64,000 nucleotides of DNA from CALDTK01 sp045110575 (GTDB taxonomy: Bacteria > Bacteroidota > Bacteroidia > Chitinophagales > Saprospiraceae), in assembly GCA_045110575.1 (NCBI GenBank), contig JBGCGF010000013.1:60700-124699 (forward strand), written 5' to 3'. Below are positions 8,816-18,263 of this stretch, piece after piece. The notes beneath the pieces are model-generated. The model saw only the letters and a program-made list of their open reading frames with translations, did no database searches and had not been told where the DNA came from. Position 1 is the first letter of the stretch. Each line of letters starts with the position of its first letter. The position numbers and the translations under genes are program-made.

Positions 8816-8960
8816 GCTTAGACCGCCGGGATAAATCCCAAGCTACGTCCGGGCGACGCACGCTAACGCGGCTTAGCGTTAGGGACGTAAGACCTTAGTG
8901 CATGTCATGATTTCGGTCGACCGTACAACGGTCGGACCAATATGTGACTCGCATCTCGGC
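8816..8960. repeat. Cluster of short palindromes in the ligA-rlmD gap
   Basis: The gap between the two convergent genes holds no credible coding frame. It contains nested inverted repeats: an outer acgtcc/ggacgt pair (8845-8850 with 8883-8888) enclosing ctaacgc/gcgttag (8863-8869 with 8876-8882), and a gaccg/cggtc pair near 8919-8933. Such extragenic palindrome clusters often form stable RNA hairpins at 3' ends; function here is unknown. Confidence 0.45.
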
Positions 8961-8990
8961 ATTCAATCCCTCAGTTTTGCGGGACAAAAT
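8961..8990 (+). repeat. 30-bp dispersed palindromic repeat, copy 1
   Basis: This element matches the reverse complement of 27571-27600 at 27 of 30 positions. Its centre is a near-palindrome of the form tcccNcag/ttgcggga. It lies 9 bp past the 3' end of rlmD. Confidence 0.6.
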
Positions 8991-8999
8991 CAACTCGAG

Positions 9000-10412
9000 C
9001 TACGCTCTACTTAACACCGCTACTGACTCACAATGCGGCGTCTGCGGGAACATGTCTACCGGACGAGCGCGATCAACCTTGTAGCCACCTTCTACGAGGA
9101 GTTTGAGGTCGCGTGCTTGAGTTGCCGGGTTGCAACTCACGTAGACGATTTTAGGAGCGGCGAGCTTGATGAGCATAGCAACCACATCGGCATGCATTCC
9201 TGCACGAGGAGGATCTGTGATGACCACATCTGGAGCGCCGTGGGTTTTGGCGAAAGCTGGAGTTAGGATTGCCCCAACATCGCCAGCATAACCAACGAAG
9301 TTGTCGATTGAGTTTAGCTCCGCATTGACCTTTGCATCTTCAATCGCCGAAGCAATTTCCTCGATAGCGACGATCTGCTGCGCTCCACGAGCGAGGTACA
9401 GGCCAATGCTGCCGACGCCTGCGTAGAGGTCGTAGACGTTCTGTGAACCGTCTAGCGCGGCATACTCTGCAACTACATCGTAGAGGCGAATGGCCTGTGC
9501 GGTATTCGTCTGGAAGAAGCTGAGAGGACCAAGGTTAAACTGCACGTGTCCGAACTCCTCGGTAGCAAGTGGCTTACCGAAAGCAAGCTCTGGTTCGAGA
9601 CCGTACATCGAGTCGTTGAGCTTCAAATTCACGACCGTGTATACCGTCGTTAAGTATTCGCAACGCTTCTTTACTTCTTCTAGGTATTGAGCCGCAAGCT
9701 TTGGCTTATCCTCACCAAACATGAGGACCAACATCACCTCACCTGAGTTCAATACGCGCTGCATTGCCTTACGCAAGAAGCCCTTGTTTGCGCCTTCGTT
9801 GTAGAAGGTATGGCCTTGCTCTACAGCAATGTCACGGAGTGTGTTGCGCAGGTGATTACCCGGCTCGTTCTCGAGGTGACAGTGATCAATGTTGAGGACC
9901 TTGTTCCAAGCACCACGACGGTGAAAACCAAGCGCAGGCTTTTCCATTTCATGTCCAAGGGCCATCTCTTCCTCTGTCAACCAACGTCGATCAGAAAAAG
10001 CGTATTCCATTTTGTTGCGGTAGCCGCGATCGCTCGGAGCACCTAAGATTGGCTCCAGAACAGTGTCAAGCTTGCCGATGCGCGCGAACGCATCTTGCAC
10101 CAAACGTGCCTTCGAGTCCAATTGAAGACTGTACTCCATCTGCTGGAAACTACAGCCGCCACATGCACCGAAGTGCTTACAAAAAGGGGCCTGTCGCCTT
10201 TCGGCAAAACTTGAATAGCCTGTAGGGTTACCTTCTTGGTAAACGCCCTTTTTCTTCTTTGCGACCAGGTCGACGACATCGCCAGGAACAGGTCCACGAG
10301 CGAAAATCACGTTACCTTCTGGATCACGCCCAACGACGCTTCCTCGATCAGCGATGCCGTGAATGGCAACATCAGAAAAGGCTTTGGGCTGTTTGCGGTG
10401 ACGTCTTGACAT
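9000..10412 (-). CDS. rlmD: 23S rRNA (uracil-1939-C5)-methyltransferase, RlmD/RumA type
   Basis: The 470-residue enzyme is predicted to methylate uracil C5 in 23S rRNA using S-adenosylmethionine. An N-terminal TRAM-like domain (residues ~10-65) is followed by an iron-sulfur cluster signature, C-x-H-F-G-A-C-G-G-C-S-F-Q-Q. The methyltransferase domain has Y-D-L-Y-A-G-V-G (SAM motif I), D-P-P-R-A-G-M, and V-S-C-N-P-A-T with the nucleophilic cysteine. The RlmD versus RlmCD distinction within the family is inferred. The upstream sequence on the minus strand has GACCTTCG at 10417-10424, four bases before ATG, a candidate -7 box. Confidence 0.88.
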   Translation of the reverse strand: MSRRHRKQPKAFSDVAIHGIADRGSVVGRDPEGNVIFARGPVPGDVVDLVAKKKKGVYQEGNPTGYSSFAERRQAPFCKHFGACGGCSFQQMEYSLQLDSKARLVQDAFARIGKLDTVLEPILGAPSDRGYRNKMEYAFSDRRWLTEEEMALGHEMEKPALGFHRRGAWNKVLNIDHCHLENEPGNHLRNTLRDIAVEQGHTFYNEGANKGFLRKAMQRVLNSGEVMLVLMFGEDKPKLAAQYLEEVKKRCEYLTTVYTVVNLKLNDSMYGLEPELAFGKPLATEEFGHVQFNLGPLSFFQTNTAQAIRLYDVVAEYAALDGSQNVYDLYAGVGSIGLYLARGAQQIVAIEEIASAIEDAKVNAELNSIDNFVGYAGDVGAILTPAFAKTHGAPDVVITDPPRAGMHADVVAMLIKLAAPKIVYVSCNPATQARDLKLLVEGGYKVDRARPVDMFPQTPHCESVAVLSRA

Positions 10413-10531
10413 GGCGCGAAGGTCGCACTACTTCGCGAAAGTGTCGGGCAAGATTTATAGAGACTCAATTTCGGTTTTGGCGAAAGCTTTAGATCAGCGT
10501 AGTAAAGCTGAAGGGCCTCGTAAAGTGGGAC

Positions 10532-10569
10532 AAAAAAATCCCCGTTGCTCGCGAGGAACAACGGGGATT
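10532..10569 (-). terminator. Terminator of the metallopeptidase gene
   Basis: An 11-bp perfect stem (10537-10547 with 10559-10569) is followed on the minus strand by seven Ts (complement of the A-run at 10532-10538). It lies just past the stop of the minus-strand gene ending at 10593. Confidence 0.85.
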
Positions 10570-10592
10570 AGAAGGTCAAAAAGCTAAAAAGC

Positions 10593-13500
10593 TTACTGTC
10601 TAACAACAGCTACGTGCGCGCGTCCTTCTGGCGATTCTACAATTAGCGTGTAGAAGCCAGGAGCGAGGTTGCTCACATCGAGGCGCATGTTGCGTGGTGT
10701 CGCATCAACCAAAACCGTACGGCCAGTTGCATCGACAATCATCAAGTGATCCACTTGCACGTTTGCGCTTACTGTAACCTGTAGCCAATCATTCATTGGG
10801 TTAGGGAATACCTGAAGTCCAAACTGCTCGGTGAGGTCTCCTGTTCCTGAAATCAGGAATGTCTCGTCAACACTACAGCCGTATGCATCAGTAACCGTCA
10901 CAGTGTAACTCGTACCATCAAGGCCAGTAAATACTGGGTCTGTTTGTGTAGTCGTTCCTCCGTCAATGCTGTAGGTAAACGGAGCTGTTCCGCCACTCAC
11001 AGTAGTGGTAAGTGTTCCTGCATCAAACGTTCCTCCTACCGTAAAGCTTGGAGCTGAAACGACAGGGACCGTCTGAACTACAGATGCTCCTACTGCATCA
11101 ACAACACTGATGTCGATAAATGAAACGCCGGTTGGAGGGAATACGACATAGCCATCGCCACCAGTACAATTTGAATTGGCCTGAGCAGTAATGGTTCCTG
11201 CTGAAGTTCTAACGTTGAGACCTCCAGAACCTCCAAGGGCACAAACGACACTTGGATTAACTGTTCCGTCAGCACAAATCACGATGTCTGTTGCATCGAG
11301 CCTAAGTGGATTAGCAATAGCAACAGTTTGGGTAAACTGACATGATCCGTAACGGATGAGGATGTTCTGGCTTCCAACTACGTAGAAGTATCCAACTGGA
11401 GAACTAGAGAAGGTTGCACCTCCATCAAAGCTGTACTCTACTCCTGAGGTGGCAGGTGTGAAATTGCTGAATGTCACGCGACTACCTTCGACGGTTGCAT
11501 CAACCATAGGCACTTGACGCGCAAGAATATCGAAGGTTGAGGTAGCTCTAGCTCCGGTTGCATCGCGCACGGTTGCCGTATAGTTACCAGCAGCTAGGTT
11601 ATCGAAGAAAGTGCCCGATTGGAAATTCGTTCCATCAAGTGAGTACTCGTAAGGAGCCTGACCATTGGCACCAACTAAGGTTACTGCACCGTCGCCAGCA
11701 CCCGGACAAGATTCTTGTCCAAGGTTAAAGGTTACACCAACGGCAAGTGTTCCATTCCCTCCCACAGTTACTGAAGTCGTGGTAGAACAAGCGTTAGCAT
11801 CTATAACGGTAATGGTATAAGTACCAGGATTAACTCCAGTAAACACTTCGCTTGATTGGAATGCGCCACTCGCTAATTGATACATGTAAGGAGCAGAGCC
11901 CCCAGAAGCCGTGACCGTAACTGTAGTTCCAGCTACACTTGCCGCAGCCGTTAGTGACAGAGGCTCAGTTAAGGTAAACTGCGTTGAAATCGCCATGCTA
12001 CCGGTAGCATCAGTTACGGTAAGCGTATATACTCCTGCTACAACACTGAAGTTAGGACTCGTTTGGGCTGGCCCATTGTTGAGGCTATACATATAAGGCA
12101 TTGTACCTCCTGTAGCAGATCCTTGTAAGGCTCCCGTTGCGCCATTGCAAATCACCGGTTCCAGTATGGAAAGACTCGCGGTGAAGTTGCTTGAAGTAAC
12201 GGTGACTGAAGTTGAAGCTGTACAGCCATTCGCATCTACTATTGTAAGTGTGTACGTCCCAGCTCCAATGCCAGTGAAGACATTACTAGGTTGGAAGTTT
12301 GACCCATCGAGGCTGTACTGGTAAGGATTTGCTCCACCACCAGAAGTAGCTGTAATGGTATTGCCACTAACCGAAGCGATAACGACTAGAATGGCTGGTT
12401 CGGTAACTTCTACTTGTGCTGAGGTTGCCATGTTGCCGTCTCCGTCGGTTACAACAACGGTGTAAGAACCTGCAGGTACATTATTGAAGTCAGGACTTGA
12501 TTGTGCAGGTCCATTGTTCAAGCTGAAACTGTATGGTGCAGGACCTCCAGCTACGTTAGCTCGAAGGGTAGCAAGTTCTCCGTTGCATAAGATTTCCGTT
12601 ACTACTTGAAGTGCAACACTAAGTTGGTTGACGTTAACGGTAGCCTGTGCAGTAGTCGAACAACCGTTCGCATCCGTTACTTCGATTGTGTAAGCGCCGT
12701 TTGCCAAACCAGTAAAGACATTGCTGCTTTGAGAAGCTCCGCCCCTGATGCTATAGGTATAACCAGGTGTTCCACCAGCAGGTGTTACGGTGATCGTGTT
12801 ACTCGCTGCTGTTGCGGTAGCGGTAAGTACTTCTGGCTCAACAAGGCTAGCAGTCGTTGAGTTCGCTCTATTGCCTAGTGCATCAGTTACAATTACGGTA
12901 TAGGTTCCTTCGCTAAGGTTAGAGAAGAGGTTGTCCGTTTGTTGCGGCCCGTTGTTAAGGCTGTACATGTAAGGAGGAACTCCGTCTGATGCAGCAGCAA
13001 GAAGAATTCCGAGATCACCATTACAGAAGATCGGCACCTCAACGCTAAGTGTGACGCTAAGATTCGATGCAGCGACGATTACGGCTAGATCCGTTTCACA
13101 GCCGTTTGCATCGCGTACGGTAACGAGGTAAGTATCATCGGCTAGGTTGGTAAAGTTCCCACTAGACTGGAAGGCTCCACCAATACTGTAGGTGTATGGA
13201 CTCGTTCCACCAGCTCCTAGTGCATTGATCGATGGTCCTGAAGCCGATGCGCTCAAGGTCAAGGCATTTGGCTCCGTAATGACAATAGACGTTAGCGTGA
13301 ACTCCAATCCATTCACATCACGAACAGTAACGCTATACGTTCCTGCTCCAAGTCCAGAGAAATTTGGACTTATTTGGAACGCCCCGTTATCGAGACGGTA
13401 CATGAATGGCTGAGATCCTCCGCTTGGGTTGACACTGATACTGGCTGTTGTCTCACCGGCGCAGAGGATAGTTCCTGTTACTGCTCCTGTTAGTGTGAGG

Positions 13501-16500
13501 TTGTTCATGGAAATACGCACAGGCACCTTCGTGTTGGCGAAATAACCAGCTCCTGGCAATATTAAGTCAACGGTAAAGTCGTCAAACCCTGTAGTTGAAA
13601 TCGCGCTGTGCACGTACGTTACATTGTTACTATTGATGTCAGATTGAGAGAAAATTGAACCCAAGCCAAGTGATGCTCCATTGCGTTGGAGCTCTCCTTC
13701 TATTGGAAGCACCTTGAGCACATAAACGGCTTGTGCTGGATCCACAGTTGCTGCAAAGAATGACAAGTTAGAGTTGGCTACTACTGCGGTTCCATTCACA
13801 GCTACCCTAACGGTATCTGTAGATCTTGTCTCATTAAACTCAGGGATGTCTGCGTACCAAAGCGTGACGTCCCATGAAGCGATAGATCCACCGTCGGCAG
13901 ATTCATTATCGGTTACATTGATCGTGTAGTCTCCACTTCCTTCACGCGGCAAGGCCGTATAGACTTGGTTCACCGGTTGGAACGTGCCACTGATGCTCGG
14001 AATATTATTGGTGCATGTTGCTACAAATGCTGCGGCCGTATTGGTCGCATCATCGGCAAAGGTTGCGGCGATGTTTTGGCTTCGACAGCCTCCTCCTGAT
14101 GGACGGCCAAAAAGCTCAATGTCTAAGCTTGCAGGAAGATTTACATCTGCATCCAAATCACCTACATACGAGTGAGTGATTGCTGTAGTAAACTCTACTT
14201 GATATACTTCGCCTTGTCGTGGGACATTGATCGTATTAGAATATGTTCCTGGATTACCACCACCGATCGTCGTCGATCCAGTTGAATTAAACGCCTCCTC
14301 ATCGAGCGGAATCTTGCGAAAAGAACGCAACTCACTCCAAGGTCCACGACCACACTCATTTTCATAGGCTACACGCCAGAAATAAATGCCAGTGGCTATA
14401 CCACTGAGGTTGATTGCTGCTTGATCGAACAATTGAGAAAAGACACCTGCCTGAAAGGTTGGGTCTCCTGAAAGCTCAAACCTGATCGATCCGATGCTTG
14501 CATCATACCCCCAAGTAACAGAAGTAAACACAAGACCCTCATCCCCTCCATCTAGTGGAGTAACAGCCATACCAGCACCTGAAGGAACTTGCTTTACTTC
14601 AAGTACGAATGACAACGAACGCTGTTGCCCGTTTGCATTTCCGATTACTTCGAAAGTGTATGTTCCGTTTGGAACGGCTGAAAGTCCAGAAATCGTCATG
14701 ACACTGGAGAACATTCCTGACTGGCCATTATTCGTGAAACTAGCCGTTGCTCCTGTTGGAAGGTTTGCTGCAGCTAGGGTAACACTTTCGTTAAAACCTA
14801 AGACGCTTCCAATGTCTAGAGGGAAGGTAACATCTGCTCCTGCACAAGAAGCGCCGCTAGTCGTTGCCGATGTCATGCTAAACGTAGCAATCACTGGCTC
14901 TTGAATCGTAAGATTAGCATCGTTTACATCTAGGAATACATTATCGTGCCCCTTCACGACGAAACGTGCTGTTGTGGTGTTGATGTTTGGAAGTGTCACA
15001 TCAGCCGACCCATCGTTCGGCACCATATCCGCTAGGTTGTAATCGTAGGTGTATCCACCGTCTAAAGAGAGGTAGATGTTAACCAACGGCGTATTGAACG
15101 GTGCAGCATTTGTTCCTGCGACATTCCACTCAACGGTGTACGTTGAAAGACCTTCGAGCGTAGCTGCAGTGGTGTAGTTTGTAATTTCAAAAGGAGTAGT
15201 TCCTGCTGTTGTTACTGTAAGATCGGCCTCTGCTGTACAGCCGTATCGACTGTCATTGTCACGCACGGTAACGCGGAAATCCATGTCACGCGCTACAGAA
15301 GGAAGAACTTCATACGTTGGGTTGTTTCCACTTGGGAAACGACGACGTGGGTCTGGCGACACGTTCAATGCGAGGAACATAGGCCCTACTGCATTTGTCG
15401 ATACAGGAGGCATTGCACCACCGAGATCGTTATCATATTGTTCCCAGGTATACGTCAACGAAGTGCCGTCAGGGTCAGTCGCATCTGCGATCAACTCAAA
15501 AGGCGTTGAGATAGGTATCGTATAGGTTGCTTGAGGAAGCGACACCGATGGAGAACTGTTGCTTGTATTTGTAATTGCTGGGCAAGTGTGACCGCTCCCC
15601 GTAACGAAAGCACTCATTTGAGCCAAACTCGCTGCGTGAAACAGATCGGAAGAACGGTTTTGAACGTTTGGCGCACAAATTCCAGCGTAAGCCATAATGG
15701 TCGAACCAGATCCTGGCTCAAATGCTGTAGCCTGTGTGCGGTTACCGCTACAAGAATTGTAAAAGGTGTGCGTCGCACCGAATTGGTGCCCGATCTCATG
15801 AGCTACATAATCGATGTAGAAGAAATCCCCCGTTGGGTTTCCAATACCGGTAATACCTCTTGCCTTAGAATTCCCACAAACAGAACGAAGCTGCGCCAAA
15901 CCTGCACCTGCCGTACCGAAAAGGTGCCCAAGATCATAAACTGCACTTCCAACAACTGCGTCAATTGTCGCTTGTGACTCATTGATCATTAGTCCCGCAC
16001 TACCGTTGGTATACGGGTCTGTCGCACCATTGAAATAGATAAGCTCATCGTTTCTAGCGATCAGCTCTAAGGTGATTCCCATGTCACGCTCATAAACTTC
16101 GTTGAGGCGATTAACTGCTGTGTTCATCGCTGCAAGAACACTAGTTGTTGTAGGGCTTGAACCTCCTACAGCTTGTGCATACTCTCCAGTACATGAAATG
16201 GCAGTGCGGTACTTGCGCAATTGGCAATCGCCTGCACGCATTGCTTGATAGTTAGGGTTGACAGCCTCTTCCTCATCTAACTCAATCGCTTCGTCATCGT
16301 TGAGACATGTGAAATTTTGTGGAGCGACATCCGAGAGCTTTACACGCTCATACGCGCGACCGCTTGCGGTCTGCTTTGGGCGAATCGCTACACGCTCGGC
16401 ATTCGCCGGGCGATAAGAGATCGTCCATCCCTGTTCAGGAGAGAATTCTGCACGAACATGCATGGTCGGGTCATCAGATTTCCAACCTGCAAAGGCCATG

Positions 16501-16826
16501 ATCTGAGGATACTTTGCCTGAAGGTCAGGATGCATCGTCTGAACACGCTCCAACTGAAAAGATTCTACAATTCCGTCCGGTCCTGGAAGTTCGACTTCTT
16601 TAGGTGCTTGTCCATTGCGGGAAAAACGTTGCGGCGCAGACTTTACGTTGCTTAGCAGTTGTGCTTCGTCAAGTGCGATCTCGACTGGTCCGCTACGGGT
16701 TGTAGCATGAACCTGAAGGGAAGAAAAATCTGCTGAAAGCTCTTGTCCAAAAAGACTAGTGGAGACACTAAGTAGTGCTGCCAAAAAGACAAATTGGCTG
16801 ACTCGAAAAAAAGTAGAGATACTCAT
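10593..16826 (-). CDS. Secreted reprolysin-type metallopeptidase with P domain, SprB repeats and T9SS type A tail
   Basis: The 2077-residue product starts at ATG 16826 with a clear signal peptide ending in S-T-S-L-F-G-Q; a TTG ten codons upstream is less likely. The catalytic domain carries the extended zinc motif H-E-I-G-H-Q-F-G-A-T-H (His343, Glu344, His347, His353), typical of reprolysin-like metzincins. Later come fibronectin-like and sandwich domains, then a P-domain-like module (S-Y-V-G-D-L-D-A-D-V to the W-Y-A-D-I region) and a cadherin-like region. About ten SprB-type repeats of ~70 residues follow, alternating between two subtypes. The last ~80 residues (V-F-P-N-P-M-N-D ... L-A-P-G-F-Y-T-L) form a type A T9SS sorting domain. 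It should be secreted as a protease and possibly anchored to the surface; its substrate is unknown. A TATCTTTA box lies upstream of the start on the minus strand. Confidence 0.9.
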   Translation of the reverse strand: MSISTFFRVSQFVFLAALLSVSTSLFGQELSADFSSLQVHATTRSGPVEIALDEAQLLSNVKSAPQRFSRNGQAPKEVELPGPDGIVESFQLERVQTMHPDLQAKYPQIMAFAGWKSDDPTMHVRAEFSPEQGWTISYRPANAERVAIRPKQTASGRAYERVKLSDVAPQNFTCLNDDEAIELDEEEAVNPNYQAMRAGDCQLRKYRTAISCTGEYAQAVGGSSPTTTSVLAAMNTAVNRLNEVYERDMGITLELIARNDELIYFNGATDPYTNGSAGLMINESQATIDAVVGSAVYDLGHLFGTAGAGLAQLRSVCGNSKARGITGIGNPTGDFFYIDYVAHEIGHQFGATHTFYNSCSGNRTQATAFEPGSGSTIMAYAGICAPNVQNRSSDLFHAASLAQMSAFVTGSGHTCPAITNTSNSSPSVSLPQATYTIPISTPFELIADATDPDGTSLTYTWEQYDNDLGGAMPPVSTNAVGPMFLALNVSPDPRRRFPSGNNPTYEVLPSVARDMDFRVTVRDNDSRYGCTAEADLTVTTAGTTPFEITNYTTAATLEGLSTYTVEWNVAGTNAAPFNTPLVNIYLSLDGGYTYDYNLADMVPNDGSADVTLPNINTTTARFVVKGHDNVFLDVNDANLTIQEPVIATFSMTSATTSGASCAGADVTFPLDIGSVLGFNESVTLAAANLPTGATASFTNNGQSGMFSSVMTISGLSAVPNGTYTFEVIGNANGQQRSLSFVLEVKQVPSGAGMAVTPLDGGDEGLVFTSVTWGYDASIGSIRFELSGDPTFQAGVFSQLFDQAAINLSGIATGIYFWRVAYENECGRGPWSELRSFRKIPLDEEAFNSTGSTTIGGGNPGTYSNTINVPRQGEVYQVEFTTAITHSYVGDLDADVNLPASLDIELFGRPSGGGCRSQNIAATFADDATNTAAAFVATCTNNIPSISGTFQPVNQVYTALPREGSGDYTINVTDNESADGGSIASWDVTLWYADIPEFNETRSTDTVRVAVNGTAVVANSNLSFFAATVDPAQAVYVLKVLPIEGELQRNGASLGLGSIFSQSDINSNNVTYVHSAISTTGFDDFTVDLILPGAGYFANTKVPVRISMNNLTLTGAVTGTILCAGETTASISVNPSGGSQPFMYRLDNGAFQISPNFSGLGAGTYSVTVRDVNGLEFTLTSIVITEPNALTLSASASGPSINALGAGGTSPYTYSIGGAFQSSGNFTNLADDTYLVTVRDANGCETDLAVIVAASNLSVTLSVEVPIFCNGDLGILLAAASDGVPPYMYSLNNGPQQTDNLFSNLSEGTYTVIVTDALGNRANSTTASLVEPEVLTATATAASNTITVTPAGGTPGYTYSIRGGASQSSNVFTGLANGAYTIEVTDANGCSTTAQATVNVNQLSVALQVVTEILCNGELATLRANVAGGPAPYSFSLNNGPAQSSPDFNNVPAGSYTVVVTDGDGNMATSAQVEVTEPAILVVIASVSGNTITATSGGGANPYQYSLDGSNFQPSNVFTGIGAGTYTLTIVDANGCTASTSVTVTSSNFTASLSILEPVICNGATGALQGSATGGTMPYMYSLNNGPAQTSPNFSVVAGVYTLTVTDATGSMAISTQFTLTEPLSLTAAASVAGTTVTVTASGGSAPYMYQLASGAFQSSEVFTGVNPGTYTITVIDANACSTTTSVTVGGNGTLAVGVTFNLGQESCPGAGDGAVTLVGANGQAPYEYSLDGTNFQSGTFFDNLAAGNYTATVRDATGARATSTFDILARQVPMVDATVEGSRVTFSNFTPATSGVEYSFDGGATFSSSPVGYFYVVGSQNILIRYGSCQFTQTVAIANPLRLDATDIVICADGTVNPSVVCALGGSGGLNVRTSAGTITAQANSNCTGGDGYVVFPPTGVSFIDISVVDAVGASVVQTVPVVSAPSFTVGGTFDAGTLTTTVSGGTAPFTYSIDGGTTTQTDPVFTGLDGTSYTVTVTDAYGCSVDETFLISGTGDLTEQFGLQVFPNPMNDWLQVTVSANVQVDHLMIVDATGRTVLVDATPRNMRLDVSNLAPGFYTLIVESPEGRAHVAVVRQ

Positions 16827-16942
16827 GTAGGTGTGCGGTATTGCTTGTGTATTCAACCTGGGGGAACACTAAAGATAGTAAGGCTCAGTGGCTGGTCAGT
16901 AATCTTGCCGACACTATCGTACCAACATCTTACCTCAAGGCT

Positions 16943-16950
16943 TTACTTTG
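16943..16950 (+). promoter_or_regulatory. -7 box next to dapD ATG
   Basis: TTACTTTG is identical to the box at 5220-5227 and ends 6 nt before ATG 16957, so a leaderless or near-leaderless transcript is predicted. Confidence 0.4.
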
Positions 16951-16956
16951 CCCCGT

Positions 16957-17772
16957 ATGAAGGACCTAAAAGACCAGATAGAGAACGCTTGGAACGATCG
17001 AGCGCTTCTACGTAACTATTCGACGAAAAATGCCATAAATGAGGTACTCGAACTGCTTGACAAAGGGCAGCTGAGAGTAGCAGAACCAACGGATAACGGC
17101 TGGCAAGTCAACGAATGGGTCAAAAAGGCGGTGGTCTTGTACTTCCCGATTTGTAAGATGGAAACCATCGAGGTCGGTCCGTTCGAATTCCACGATAAGA
17201 TTCCGTTGAAAAAAGACTACGCCAAGCAAGGTGTACGCGTAGTTCCGCATGCGATCGCTCGGCACGGTAGCTACCTCGAGCCTGGTGTCATCCTCATGCC
17301 GAGCTATGTCAATATTGGCGCCTACGTAGGAGCTGGCACCATGGTCGATACTTGGGCAACTGTAGGCAGTTGTGCGCAGGTAGGAAAGAACGTTCACCTT
17401 AGCGGTGGCGTCGGACTTGGAGGTGTATTAGAACCACTTCAAGCTACCCCGACCATCATTGAAGACGATTGCTTTATTGGTTCAAGAAGTATCGTTGTTG
17501 AAGGCGTCCGTGTAGGCAAAGAAGCTGTACTTGGAGCAAACGTTGTACTTACTCAAAGTACACGCATCATTGACGTTACCGGTCCAGAACCAGTAACCTA
17601 TCGCGGAGAGGTTCCTCCACGATCTGTCGTCATTCCAGGCACGTACGCTAAAGAATTTGCCGCTGGTACCTACAATGTCGCTTGCGCCTTGATTATCGGT
17701 CAGCGCAAAGAGAGCACGGATAAAAAGACGAGTTTGAATAGTGTGTTGCGGGAGTTTAATGTGGCGGTGTAA
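16957..17772 (+). CDS. dapD: 2,3,4,5-tetrahydropyridine-2,6-dicarboxylate N-succinyltransferase
   Basis: The 271-residue enzyme catalyses the succinyl-CoA-dependent step of the succinylase branch of lysine and diaminopimelate synthesis. It has the helical N-terminus, then a left-handed beta-helix built from hexapeptide repeats (G-V-I-L-M-P-S-Y-V-N-I-G-A-Y-V-G), and the D-T-W-A-T-V-G-S-C-A-Q-V-G signature of DapD. Length equals the family norm. ATG 16957 is chosen over a TTG at 16948, which overlaps the -7 box. The gene stands alone; about 490 bp of non-coding, repeat-rich DNA follows. Confidence 0.95.
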   Translation: MKDLKDQIENAWNDRALLRNYSTKNAINEVLELLDKGQLRVAEPTDNGWQVNEWVKKAVVLYFPICKMETIEVGPFEFHDKIPLKKDYAKQGVRVVPHAIARHGSYLEPGVILMPSYVNIGAYVGAGTMVDTWATVGSCAQVGKNVHLSGGVGLGGVLEPLQATPTIIEDDCFIGSRSIVVEGVRVGKEAVLGANVVLTQSTRIIDVTGPEPVTYRGEVPPRSVVIPGTYAKEFAAGTYNVACALIIGQRKESTDKKTSLNSVLREFNVAV

Positions 17773-17851
17773 ATGAGACGTTGGACCACTTCGTTACTAG
17801 ACCGCTCCGCTACTGGAGGCTAGATTGCTCGTTGGTGCGATATCGAGGTGC

Positions 17852-18171
17852 GTTTGCCCACACTCCGTGGGGGCTCTTTGTGAAGTAAGACTAGCTGCTC
17901 GCGCAGTCCAGAGCTAAATTCAATACAACTTGATCGTAGCCCTCACGGAGTGAGAGCAAACATGCTTACAGGTGTGTTTGCCCACACTCCGTGGGGGCTC
18001 CTCGTAAAGAGTGGCGAAGCCGCTCGCGCAGTCCAGTGTCACGCAATGGACTAAATTTCAATATGACTTGATCGTAGCCCTCACGGAGTGATAGCAAACA
18101 TGCTTACAGGTGCGTTTGCCCACACTCCGTGTGGGCTCTTTGTTAAGAATGGCGAAGCTGCTCGCGCAGTG
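17852..18171. repeat. Tandem long-hairpin repeats (two full units, one half unit)
   Basis: The 491-bp gap after dapD has no credible gene. It holds two complete units, 17852-17961 and 17976-18099, and a third truncated one, 18114-18171. A full unit opens with a 24-nt arm, gtttgcccacactccgtggg and four more bases. It closes with an arm that is the reverse complement apart from three positions (e.g. 17938-17961). The interior contains a conserved small hairpin, ctgctcgcgcag, and ends with tgatcgt. Units are joined by the linker atgcttacaggtg. The third unit lacks its closing arm. A diverged copy lies at 23304-23437. The structure is MITE- or REP-like; no coding potential is seen. Confidence 0.7.
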
Positions 18172-18263
18172 GGCTTAGGACATATACAACCGCTCCGAGT
18201 AAACTCTGGGCTACATATCAGGGTCGACGCTACGCGCCTTCGACAGTGTGCTAGGTTACCGCA

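Noticed and set aside
17852..18171. CRISPR array
   Set aside because: Units are over 100 bp, contain inverted arms, have near-constant linkers and no unique spacers, and no cas gene is near.
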